This document shows, piece by piece, positions 48,142-55,996 of a stretch of 64,000 nucleotides of DNA. The DNA lies in contig JAQWSU010000042.1 of NCBI GenBank assembly GCA_029243025.1, forward strand, positions 1 to 64,000. The letters run 5' to 3'. Origin of the DNA: Pirellulaceae bacterium (lineage in GTDB: Bacteria > Planctomycetota > Planctomycetia > Pirellulales > Pirellulaceae). The notes beneath the pieces were generated by a model. It saw only the letters and a list, made by a program, of their open reading frames with translations. It searched no databases and was not told the DNA's origin. Each line of letters begins with the position of its first letter. Within the stretch, counting starts at the first letter, position 1. The translations under genes and the position numbers were made by a program.

Positions 48142-48402
48142 GTATTGGTTCCGCTCAAAAAGGTGTTGCCGAATGTGGTCGGTACGATAGAAGGGGTTAC
48201 AGGATTGCTTGGTTGTAAAACAAGCGTATCGCGCAATGCACAGGATATCTGACAACCGCTTGAAAGTATACGAATGGGCCGCGTGTCGGATGATCGGTAC
48301 AGTTGACAAGACCCGCAGCGATTTGGAATCTGGCGCCATTAACGTTCACCACATGGTACTGTTTTCTGGTCCGTTTCCTCCTTTTCACCAGAAGACTGCC
48401 AT

Positions 48403-48921
48403 ATGAAGCGTCACTCCCGTCGCCAAATTATGATCGATCAATCCGTTCAAGGGGCACTGACGGCGCGCGTCGCGGTTTACTGGGCGCTGAGTATGTGTTT
48501 CACGCTGTTATTTGCCAGTTCTTGGGCCGTATGGCAGCCGGCAGCCGCTCATACGACGATCTTGGGGATGCCCGTTAGTACGCTGGTGGGCATCGGTGGG
48601 TCGTTGATCGTACTGCCGATTGCGATTGTTGACATGATTCGGATCAGCAATCGGTTTGTCGGGCCGGTTCACAGCCTGCGGAATCAGATGAAACGGCTCT
48701 TGCTAGGAGATCGGGTAGAGCGACTCCAACTGCGGGAGAAAGATTTTTGGCATGATTTGATTCGGCAATTCAACCGGCTCCAGCCGACGATTCAATCGTC
48801 GGTGGAGGGTCAAATGAAATCGGAGAAAGCGGTCGTCAACGATCGTTCCGGCTACCCGATCGTCGTCCTCGGGAGCGGGGACGCCGACTCTTTTGTCGAC
48901 TTGCCGTATTCTTCGCGATAA
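48403..48921 (+). CDS. HAMP-like two-helix membrane protein
   Basis: A protein of 172 residues. Two membrane helices (about 25-47 and 58-80) enclose a short periplasmic loop. After the second helix comes a HAMP-like segment (SNRFVGPVHSLRNQMKRLLLGDRVERL) and a DFWHDLIRQFNRL block, a pattern seen in short planctomycete membrane proteins that lack an output domain. It may modulate another sensor. Its last 86 bases overlap the end of the convergent Arg/Ser-rich gene. The start has no clear Shine-Dalgarno site. Confidence 0.78.
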   Translation: MKRHSRRQIMIDQSVQGALTARVAVYWALSMCFTLLFASSWAVWQPAAAHTTILGMPVSTLVGIGGSLIVLPIAIVDMIRISNRFVGPVHSLRNQMKRLLLGDRVERLQLREKDFWHDLIRQFNRLQPTIQSSVEGQMKSEKAVVNDRSGYPIVVLGSGDADSFVDLPYSSR

Positions 48922-50401
48922 TGTCTTCGATGGCTTCGTTCCACGACGGAATATTTCGGCGCGTTTTACGTCCGTGTTGATCGGTATCCGAGCCATCGTC
49001 GTGGTTATCAACGTCTTCGACTTCGTCGACTTCGTCGACTTCGTCATCCAGATCGTCATCATTATCTACCGGAGCTGTATCCCGAGGTTCAGGGCCACGT
49101 CTTCGACCACGGGGTTCGCGTTGCTGTTTTTCGTCACGATCGGTGTTTTGTTCGGAATTTCGATCGCGACCGCCTCGTCTGCGTGGTCGTCGGCGAGATC
49201 CACGCGATCGGGAGGATTCGGTTTTTTCTTGAGACGTATCTGCTTCTGAATCGCCAAAGTCAACGTCTGATTCTGATTCGGTTTCTGGCGCCGTTTCAGG
49301 TGACTCTACCGATTCGGCTGCTGCCTCGGATGACCGCGGCTCATCGGAACTCCCTCGTCTTCGACGCCGGCCACGCCTTCGTCTTCGGCCACCTTCTCGC
49401 TCGGAATCCTCCGATTGGGTGGATGGCTCCTCAGCGGGTGCGACGGATTCGGTTTGGGCGTCCTCGACCGGCTGGCGTTCGGTCCGAGAGCGATCTCTTC
49501 GGGAGCCACGAGAGCGGCCTCGTCCTCTGCCAGAAGCGGGCTGTTCTGATTCGCCTGAGTTCTCGCTGTCGGATTGTGACCGTTCCTCGGCATTTTCCGA
49601 CCGGACTTCGTCCGACTCGCCAGAACGGTCACCACGGGAGGGTTCGGAGCGGTTGCCCTGAGAACGTTCCGACCGATTTCCCCTGGAGCGTTCGGAACGA
49701 CCGCCTCGTGAGCGTTCTGAGCGACCACCTTCTGAGCGACCACCTTCTGAGCCAGAATCCTTTGATGGCTCCGACTTGGTTTCCGTTGAGCGGGCTGACG
49801 AACTCTGCTCAGCGGTGTCCGCTTGAGGCTCTCGCGCTGTGGAGGAATCGCGGCGTCGAGAACGTTCTCGACGTCGTCCTCGTTCCCGAGTTTTTTCTGG
49901 TTTTTGTGCTTCGGCTTCGCTCTCTGTTGCCGTGTCTTCGGTCGGTGGTTCAGCTTTGGTCTTGGTTGACCAACTTTGGATCGTCTGCTGGATTTCGGCC
50001 AAAATGTCGTTCCCACCCTCTTTCGGCTCCTCCCTTTTCTTGGCCACGGGAGCGGGCGAGCTTTTGGGAGCTGGGGTCTCCGAACGGTCATTCGCAGTTT
50101 CGGTGGCTGACTCTTCGATCGGCGGTGCACTGAGGCCGAGCGATTCGGCGACGCTGCCCCAGTGTTGCTGCTCAGAACCGCTGGGTTCGGATTCCTGGGG
50201 TTTGGCGGGCGGTTTGGCGCTCGTTTTTTCCTTGGTTTCGGCGGCCGGCGATTGCTCGACGACGGGGGAAGCGGGTTCAGCGGGCGATTCAACCGCTTCG
50301 GCAGGGCTTTCCTCCTTCGGCTTGCTTTGATTCTCGGTTGGCTTGGCGCCCAAGAGATTTGCAAGAAACTGCCAATGGCTGCCTTTTTCAGATTCGCTCA
50401 T
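48836..50401 (-). CDS. Disordered Arg/Ser/Glu-rich protein
   Basis: A protein of 521 residues, nearly all predicted disordered. A short N-terminal motif (HWQFLANLLGA) is followed by Pro/Glu/Ala and Ser/Glu/Thr-rich parts. At about 210-270 lie SERSRGN/SEGGR repeats of SR/RGG type, then basic runs (RRRRGRRRRRG). Near the C-terminus there is one conserved-looking helix (RNIPSWNEAIEDIIAKNT) and a basic tail. The composition suggests RNA or ribonucleoprotein binding. Large opposite-strand frames over this region are shadows caused by composition. Its 3' end overlaps the HAMP-like gene by 86 bases. Confidence 0.8.
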   Translation of the reverse strand: MSESEKGSHWQFLANLLGAKPTENQSKPKEESPAEAVESPAEPASPVVEQSPAAETKEKTSAKPPAKPQESEPSGSEQQHWGSVAESLGLSAPPIEESATETANDRSETPAPKSSPAPVAKKREEPKEGGNDILAEIQQTIQSWSTKTKAEPPTEDTATESEAEAQKPEKTRERGRRRERSRRRDSSTAREPQADTAEQSSSARSTETKSEPSKDSGSEGGRSEGGRSERSRGGRSERSRGNRSERSQGNRSEPSRGDRSGESDEVRSENAEERSQSDSENSGESEQPASGRGRGRSRGSRRDRSRTERQPVEDAQTESVAPAEEPSTQSEDSEREGGRRRRRGRRRRRGSSDEPRSSEAAAESVESPETAPETESESDVDFGDSEADTSQEKTESSRSRGSRRRPRRRGGRDRNSEQNTDRDEKQQREPRGRRRGPEPRDTAPVDNDDDLDDEVDEVDEVEDVDNHDDGSDTDQHGRKTRRNIPSWNEAIEDIIAKNTASRQKSRRPRSRGRRSGSRNDR

Positions 50402-50851
50402 GTTTTCTTACGGTTTCCATGCTGTGATCGATGACGAATGAGTCTGTCGCCGGGTCACTCCCTCGCGAGGTGGAAGAAGAGGACACCAATGGCGGATCGA
50501 AGTCCAGGATCAATTTGCAACAGTATACTGATCCGATAGCATCGCGTGAAGTCGAACGGAGCCAGTGATTTACGAAGAATCACTGCCAATCTCAGTCAGA
50601 ACGTGTGATTTCCCCCCTTTTCGGCTCCTGCGTAAGATTTCTCAGGACTGCTGGGCCGATTTTGTCACCGATGGTGGGTCGGGCGACGGCGGCTCACGGC
50701 CCTTCGGTATTTTGGCGAGTTCTAGGTATTCTTGCCGAACGAGCGGCGACCGATTCATTTGAGTGGATCCACTGCATCCCCGCTGACCGTTTCCGGCCCT
50801 GTTTTGCGGCGACGGTTCGCGACGGCCATTTGGTAGAGGAGTAAGGTTGAC
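50402..50851. other. Divergent region before the arginine module
   Basis: About 450 bases. A perfect 10-bp palindrome CCTCGCGAGG lies at 50461-50470. A 16-codon frame (50489-50539) has GAGG upstream but lies far from the gene. An 79-codon plus-strand frame ends 8 bases before 50852 and cannot be excluded as a coupled leader. None is convincing. Confidence 0.4.
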
Positions 50852-52099
50852 ATGATTTCTTCCTGTGATTTTGTCGAAGATGTCGCTGTCGAAGGTCACA
50901 TCATCGATAGTCTGATTTTGCCCAAGATTCTCGACTTGATCACCGCATCGGGAGCTCAATTTCGGATTCGTGAAATGAACGTTGGCCAGCGTCGCAAGGA
51001 CGCCAGCCAGGCCCTGATCGAAGTGCAGGCCGATACACAGCACGCATTAGAACGAGTGCTCGACACGATTTCCGATCATGGTGCGGTGCGAACATCCTTA
51101 TCGGACTGTCGGCAGGTGATGGCCGAGGTCGATGGTGCTTTTCCAGAGGGCTTCTATTGCACCACGAATCAACGGACAGAGGTGCGGGTTGGTGGTGAAT
51201 GGTTTGCCGTGCAATATCCGGAGATGGATTGTGGGTTGGTGGTTGATCGTGAAAAGGGGATGGCAAGATGTGTTCCGATGGTGAAGGTGTGTCGCGGGGA
51301 TTCGATCGTCGTTGGTCATGCGGGCGTCCGTGTTTTTCCGGTGATTCGAGCGGCAGAGTCGGCCGGCTTTGAATTCATGAATAGCGAAGTCTCGACGGAA
51401 AAGCCAAAAGGGGTTGCGATTCGGAAAATCGCACGGCAGTTGTTCGATGTTCGACGGCGAGGTGGCAAGTCTCTGTTTGTTGGCGGGCCGGCGATCGTGC
51501 ACACAGGCAGCAGTGACTCTCTCTGTCAATTGGTCTGCGATGGATATGTTAACAAGCTATTCGCAGGCAATGCTTTGGCGACTCATGACATCGAACAAGC
51601 AATGTTTGGCACGAGTCTTGGCGTTCAATTAAACGATGGAGCGATTGTTGAGGCAGGTCACGAACATCATCTGCGAGCGATTAATCGTATTCGGATTGCC
51701 GGAGGCATTGTTCCTGCCGTTGAACAGGGAGTGCTGAACCAGGGCATCATGCACGACTGCGTGAAGCATGGGGTGGATTTTTTGCTGGCGGGAAGCATTC
51801 GGGACGATGGGCCACTGCCGGATGTGATGACGGACATGGTGTTTGCACAGGATGAAATGCGTCGGCGGGTCACCGATGTGGATTTTTGTCTGATGGTTGC
51901 GACCACCTTGCATTCGATTGCGGTGGGTAATTTGTTGGCGGCTGAAGTGCCGGTCGTGTGTGTCGATATTAACCCCTCCACCGTGATCAAACTGAAAGAT
52001 CGTGGCTCTTTTCAGACGATCGGGTTGGTCACCGATGTTGCTCCCTTCATGCGACAGTTGATTGATGAGCTAAAGCAGTTGGAATCGAATGAAAGGTGA
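50852..52099 (+). CDS. LOR/SDH-domain protein, TIGR00300 type, probable ornithine cyclodeaminase
   Basis: A protein of 415 residues with GTAAGG before the ATG. The N-terminal LOR/SDH domain (about 1-110, FVEDVAVEGHIIDSLILPKI) is followed by the TIGR00300-type Rossmann part (FVGGPAIVHTGSS, GYVNKLFAGNALATHDIEQ, ADIN-like VCVDINPSTVIKL). In cyanobacteria this domain forms the C-terminal half of AgrE and turns ornithine into proline and ammonia using NAD. Here it is a separate protein. The next gene overlaps or follows within bases and encodes the partner domain, so arginine to ornithine to proline flux is the likely role. Confidence 0.9.
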   Translation: MISSCDFVEDVAVEGHIIDSLILPKILDLITASGAQFRIREMNVGQRRKDASQALIEVQADTQHALERVLDTISDHGAVRTSLSDCRQVMAEVDGAFPEGFYCTTNQRTEVRVGGEWFAVQYPEMDCGLVVDREKGMARCVPMVKVCRGDSIVVGHAGVRVFPVIRAAESAGFEFMNSEVSTEKPKGVAIRKIARQLFDVRRRGGKSLFVGGPAIVHTGSSDSLCQLVCDGYVNKLFAGNALATHDIEQAMFGTSLGVQLNDGAIVEAGHEHHLRAINRIRIAGGIVPAVEQGVLNQGIMHDCVKHGVDFLLAGSIRDDGPLPDVMTDMVFAQDEMRRRVTDVDFCLMVATTLHSIAVGNLLAAEVPVVCVDINPSTVIKLKDRGSFQTIGLVTDVAPFMRQLIDELKQLESNER

Positions 52100-52104
52100 C
52101 ATTC

Positions 52105-52920
52105 ATGGCTGAGATTCTCATGTGTCCACCGGACTATTTCGGGATCGAGTACGAAATCAATCCTTGGATGGATTGCGATCGGAGTGCCGATCGTGATCTG
52201 GCCGTTTCACAATGGGAGCAGCTGAAATGTACGTTGGTGGCGGCCGGGGCTACGATTCAGGAGATGACTCCAGTTGCCGGACTACCGGATTTGGTTTTCA
52301 CTGCAAACGCGGCCTTGATCTTCCATAAAATGGCTCTCATTTCTAGGTTTCGTCCCATTGAGCGGCAGCCGGAGCAACTTCATGATGCCAGTTGGTTCGC
52401 GACGAATGGTTTCGAAGTCCAGGAGATGGTCGAACCGTTCTGTTTCGAAGGAGCCGGCGATGCGCTGTTCTGCGGAGATACTCTTTGGGCCGGTTACCGC
52501 ATGCGGAGCGACGCGTTGGCCCAACAAGCGATCGGAAAAGCGTTGGGTGTGCAAGTGATTCCGCTTGAGCTCGTTGACCCTTATTACTATCACTTGGATA
52601 CCTGCTTTTGTCCGCTCTCGCCGGACACGGCCATGTACTACCCGGCTGCCTTCGATGACTACGGCCGACGCGTGCTGCGTCAGTCTATTGATCATTTGAT
52701 CGAAATTGAGGAGCAGGAAGCGCGCCATTTTGCGGCAAATGCCGTGGTGGTGGGCAACACCGTCGTGACGAATGTTGGCTGCCCCAGTTTGCACCTTTCG
52801 CTGAAACAGACGGGTTTTTCGCCAGTCGATACACCGCTCAGCGAGTTTGTCAAAGCTGGTGGTAGCGCGAAGTGTCTGACCTTGCGACTCGATGGAGAGG
52901 AGGCGGCGACGTGGGAATAA
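52105..52920 (+). CDS. Arginine dihydrolase-like protein of the DDAH/amidinotransferase fold
   Basis: The ATG at 52105 is chosen (GAAAGG upstream); a GTG at 52096 that overlaps the previous stop would add three residues. About 271 residues form the five-bladed guanidine-modifying fold. Visible active-site motifs are PDYFGIEYEINPWM, LPDLVFTANA, FEGAGDALF, the catalytic His in YYYHLDTCF and the catalytic Cys in GGSAKCLTL. The two Asn residues (in EINPWM and FTANA) match those that make the cyanobacterial enzyme release two ammonia and ornithine from arginine. Citrulline or dimethylarginine activity remains possible. It pairs with the upstream cyclodeaminase. Confidence 0.9.
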   Translation: MAEILMCPPDYFGIEYEINPWMDCDRSADRDLAVSQWEQLKCTLVAAGATIQEMTPVAGLPDLVFTANAALIFHKMALISRFRPIERQPEQLHDASWFATNGFEVQEMVEPFCFEGAGDALFCGDTLWAGYRMRSDALAQQAIGKALGVQVIPLELVDPYYYHLDTCFCPLSPDTAMYYPAAFDDYGRRVLRQSIDHLIEIEEQEARHFAANAVVVGNTVVTNVGCPSLHLSLKQTGFSPVDTPLSEFVKAGGSAKCLTLRLDGEEAATWE

Positions 52921-52941
52921 AGCACGGAACGAGCCTCTTGC

Positions 52942-55098
52942 TCAACAGCGAATCGCGATCTGATAGGTTGCCAAGGCTGCCACATAGGCGAGCGTCGTCA
53001 TGTAGCCGAACTGAAATAGTGCCCAAGACCAGGAACCCGTTTCGCGTCGAGTGACAACTTGAGTGGGTAGGCACTGCATGGCCAAAACGTAAAAGACCAG
53101 TAAACTGAGGCAGGTTGCTTGAGAATAAACGGGTGTGCCATCTGAATGTTTCTGCTCGCGAAGCGTTTCCGTTAAGCGATCTTCGTCTTCGGCGTTATCT
53201 TCACCGATGCCGTAGATGATCGCCAGCGTTGAAACAATCACTTCACGGGCGGCAAAGGAACTAACCACTCCCACATTGATTTTCCAGTCGAAGCCCAGAG
53301 GTCGGAAAATGGGTTCGACGCCCTGTCCGATTCGACCTGCCCAGGAATATGCCAGTTGTTGTTGAGCTAACTGTTGCTCCGATTCTTCTGAAGAAAGATT
53401 GGCAAATCGCGTCATCCCCTGCCCCGGTTCATTGATTTCTGAACTCGATGCCGGAACCGCTGTCGGTAATTTTGGGTAGGTCACTAGGACCCAAAGAATG
53501 ACCGAAATGAGCAGGATGATGGTGCCGGCTCGCCGAATAAAAATCATTGATCGATCAAGCACGGTTGTTAAAGCGTTGCGAAAGCTCGGTCGGCGGTAGG
53601 GAGGTAATTCCAAGACCAGCGGTGCGGTCTCGCCCCGTAGGATTGTTTGTTTCAAGCAGAAGGCGGTCAAAAGGGCGGCCGCGAGACCTAATAAGTAGGC
53701 ACCTAGAAAAACAGCCGCCGCCTTCGCCGTTGATTCCGCAAATAGTAACGATGCGACCATCCCGTAAACCGGTAAGCGGGCGGAGCAGGTAAGCAATGGC
53801 AAGACGAGTATCGTAACTAATCGGTCTCGCCAGTTGTCGATCACACGAGCCGCCATTATGCCCGGAATGGCACAAGCATGGGCTGAAAGCATCGGCACAA
53901 AAGCTTTGCCGGGTAATCCAGCGAATCGCATGATTCGCTCCATCACAAATGCTGCCCGGGCCATGTAGCCACTGTCTTCCAGCAACGCGATGAAGAAAAA
54001 TAGGATGCAAATCTGCGGTAGAAATACCAAGACACCGCCAACGCCTCCGACGATCCCGTCAATGATCAGACTGCGGAAATCTTCGGTTGACAGCAAGGAG
54101 ACCAGCCCGGCTCCAATGGCGATACTGCCGCCAGTCAGCCAATTCAGTCGACGTCGCGATAATCGCAAGGCAAGCCCCAAGATGGCGGCCGCAATGGAAA
54201 AGATGATCGCTTTTCTCTGCAGGCTAACGTTCGGCGTGGTGGGGAGAATTCGGTCGATCAGTTGGGCGATTTGCCCGAAGCCTTCTTCGATCAATGTCAT
54301 GGGAACATCGGCCAAAGAAAAAATGAGATAGAAGACACTGAGCATTACTGCCAGAAAAGCGCAGACGCCCACGATCGGTCGTGTCAGCCAACGATCAATT
54401 CTCTCGGTAAGTTGTCCGTGCGTTTCGGGCGTCTGAACCGTCTGGGTGGCGATTGTTTCCGCCCAGTCGTAGCGGGCAGCAAAGGTACAGCCCGAACAGC
54501 CTTCGGTGCACGAAGTTTGATCTTGGATGGTTAAATCGTTGAGATCGCCAACCAAAGAAGTGAGTAGCATCCGAAGCTGGTCCAAGCCTTCGCCGGTTCG
54601 GGAGCTGACGGGGACAACCGGGCAATTCAGACGCTCAGCAAGAGAGTCTATGTCGATCGAAATTCCTGCGGAAGTTGCCGCGTCATGCAGGCTCAGCGCG
54701 ACGACCGTTGGATGAGCCAATTCTAGGACTTCGCTCGCCAGAAACAGATTGCGTTCGATGTTTGTCGAGTCGACGACCAGCAGGATCGCGTCTGGTTGGG
54801 GTTCGTTGCTCGCAGTTCCCGATAGAACGGCAGAGGCCACTTCTTCTTCCGGGGTTAAAGAGTCCAAGCTGTAAAGGCCAGGAAGGTCAATCAATTCCAC
54901 TCGGGTCTGCCCGATCTTGATCGTGCCTCTGCGGACATCGACGGTGATGCCCGGGTAGTTGGCCGTTTTGGCTCGGAGTCCCGTGAGAGCGTTAAACAAC
55001 GTTGTTTTGCCCGCATTGGGATTTCCCACCAACGCAATTCGTTTTGTTTGCTTCGAAATGGTGTCCTGCCGGTGAACCGATGCGGAGCTTGAATTCAT
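52942..55098 (-). CDS. feoB: Ferrous iron transporter FeoB
   Basis: A protein of 718 residues. The N-terminal G domain has G1 GNPNAGKT (25-32), the Thr of YPGITVD, G3 DLPG (71-74) and G5-like SSRTGEG. The G4 position reads SLHD where FeoB usually has NxxD. A Cys pair with CSGC is in the linker. The membrane part has two gate regions with conserved Cys (HACAIPGIMAAR, LTCSARLPVYG). It imports Fe(II). The stop lies 22 bases from the convergent dihydrolase gene. feoA lies directly upstream with three bases between. Confidence 0.96.
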   Translation of the reverse strand: MNSSSASVHRQDTISKQTKRIALVGNPNAGKTTLFNALTGLRAKTANYPGITVDVRRGTIKIGQTRVELIDLPGLYSLDSLTPEEEVASAVLSGTASNEPQPDAILLVVDSTNIERNLFLASEVLELAHPTVVALSLHDAATSAGISIDIDSLAERLNCPVVPVSSRTGEGLDQLRMLLTSLVGDLNDLTIQDQTSCTEGCSGCTFAARYDWAETIATQTVQTPETHGQLTERIDRWLTRPIVGVCAFLAVMLSVFYLIFSLADVPMTLIEEGFGQIAQLIDRILPTTPNVSLQRKAIIFSIAAAILGLALRLSRRRLNWLTGGSIAIGAGLVSLLSTEDFRSLIIDGIVGGVGGVLVFLPQICILFFFIALLEDSGYMARAAFVMERIMRFAGLPGKAFVPMLSAHACAIPGIMAARVIDNWRDRLVTILVLPLLTCSARLPVYGMVASLLFAESTAKAAAVFLGAYLLGLAAALLTAFCLKQTILRGETAPLVLELPPYRRPSFRNALTTVLDRSMIFIRRAGTIILLISVILWVLVTYPKLPTAVPASSSEINEPGQGMTRFANLSSEESEQQLAQQQLAYSWAGRIGQGVEPIFRPLGFDWKINVGVVSSFAAREVIVSTLAIIYGIGEDNAEDEDRLTETLREQKHSDGTPVYSQATCLSLLVFYVLAMQCLPTQVVTRRETGSWSWALFQFGYMTTLAYVAALATYQIAIRC

Positions 55099-55101
55099 CG
55101 A

Positions 55102-55434
55102 TCAACACCGTTCTTCTGGTGTTACGAGAATGCTCGCGGCGAGTCGTCGTGAAATGCCTACACGGCAGCCTACAACGCGGACGATCAATGGATCTCCGGC
55201 TTGAATCAAGCGAACTCTGCGGCCAACGCAAATTCCCATTCGCTTCAGTCTGACGGCGTCCTCTTCGTTTGTATTGATCTGGAAAACTTTGCATTCATTG
55301 TTTGCAAATTGATCAATCAATGGTGCGGCATCCGTAGGAGGAATTACGTTGGTCGCCATTTCCATAACTCGATTGTTGATTCTGGTTGTAACTTCAAATT
55401 TCAGGAGCGAGGCGTCTCGTTCCAAGGAGTCCAT
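55102..55434 (-). CDS. feoA: FeoA-domain protein
   Basis: An SH3-like FeoA domain covers the last about 75 residues: CKVFQINTNEEDAVRLKRMGICVGRRVRLIQAGDPLIVRVVG. The full frame is 110 residues; ATG codons at 55365 and 55359 would give the usual 85-87 residue size, and none has a strong ribosome site, so the N-terminus is uncertain. FeoA is a small cytoplasmic partner needed by FeoB. The three-base gap to feoB marks an operon. I saw no clear Fur box upstream. Confidence 0.92.
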   Translation of the reverse strand: MDSLERDASLLKFEVTTRINNRVMEMATNVIPPTDAAPLIDQFANNECKVFQINTNEEDAVRLKRMGICVGRRVRLIQAGDPLIVRVVGCRVGISRRLAASILVTPEERC

Positions 55435-55996
55435 TCATCGTTGGTGGCAGAGCGAGTCACTAACGAAAGGCGTGATTCTTCAAGGCGTGCACACTTGTCC
55501 ATCGTGAAAACCGTATCCGTCTCAGCTTAGGGCCACTCGAGATTGAGGTGTGCGGATCTAACCCTGGGCGCGGGTTGCCCTGCGGTTCCGCCCTGCAGTC
55601 GTACCCCGACGGGGCACTCCTTTTCACTGATGGTGTTTTCCAACGCCTTTTGTGGCCCAGCCATTATTGAACCGCAATTTTATTGAGACACGATGTCGAT
55701 TGCAGTGAAGATAGTCGGTTGTTTAGCGAAGATCAAGGGTGAAGACTGGGGTCACGGCCGGTTCGCCGTTTCGAGAGGCGAGCTGGCGTTTGAGGTCTCG
55801 GCGCACCAGTTGTCGGAAGCGAACGCTTGTCAGGCCTATCGGATCGGCAAGACGCATGCCATTTGTGCCGAGCGTCCCTCCGCTACTTTCTTTTGGGGTG
55901 CCTGGGATAATTCCCGACACTTGGCGTCAAGCTTGCAAAAAAAAACGGAAGCGCCCGATTGGCACTTCCGTTTTGCATGTTGATGATGGAAGTCGT
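55435..55996. other. Gap upstream of feoA, with one doubtful small ORF and a terminator
   Basis: The gap should hold the feo promoter. A 65-codon minus-strand frame from a GTG at 55920 to 55723 has coding-like codon endings and could be a small gene or a gene remnant, but I recognise no family. The strong terminator of the PEP-CTERM gene lies at 55937-55976. A GC-rich palindrome (CCCCGACGGGG) lies near 55607. Confidence 0.4.
55937..55976 (-). terminator. Intrinsic terminator of the PEP-CTERM gene
   Basis: AAAACGGAAG at 55942-55951 pairs with CTTCCGTTTT at 55965-55974; inner GCC/GGC extends it. Nine U follow in the minus orientation. It begins about 20 bases after the stop codon of the gene at 55997. 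Confidence 0.93.

Noticed and set aside
49183-50364. Long frames overlapping the Arg/Ser/Glu-rich gene on both strands
   Set aside because: They arise from biased composition; they lack ribosome sites and have noise-like products.
50489-50539. Short leader-like ORF with Arg codons before the arginine genes
   Set aside because: It lies over 300 bases upstream with no terminator or alternative pairing nearby; only two Arg codons are adjacent to nothing diagnostic.
50605-50844. 79-codon frame ending 8 bases before the TIGR00300 gene
   Set aside because: No ribosome site at its GTG and no recognisable product; kept only as a note in the gap entry.
55693-55983. 96-codon plus-strand frame in the feoA upstream gap
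   Set aside because: Runs through the minus-strand terminator and has no family features.
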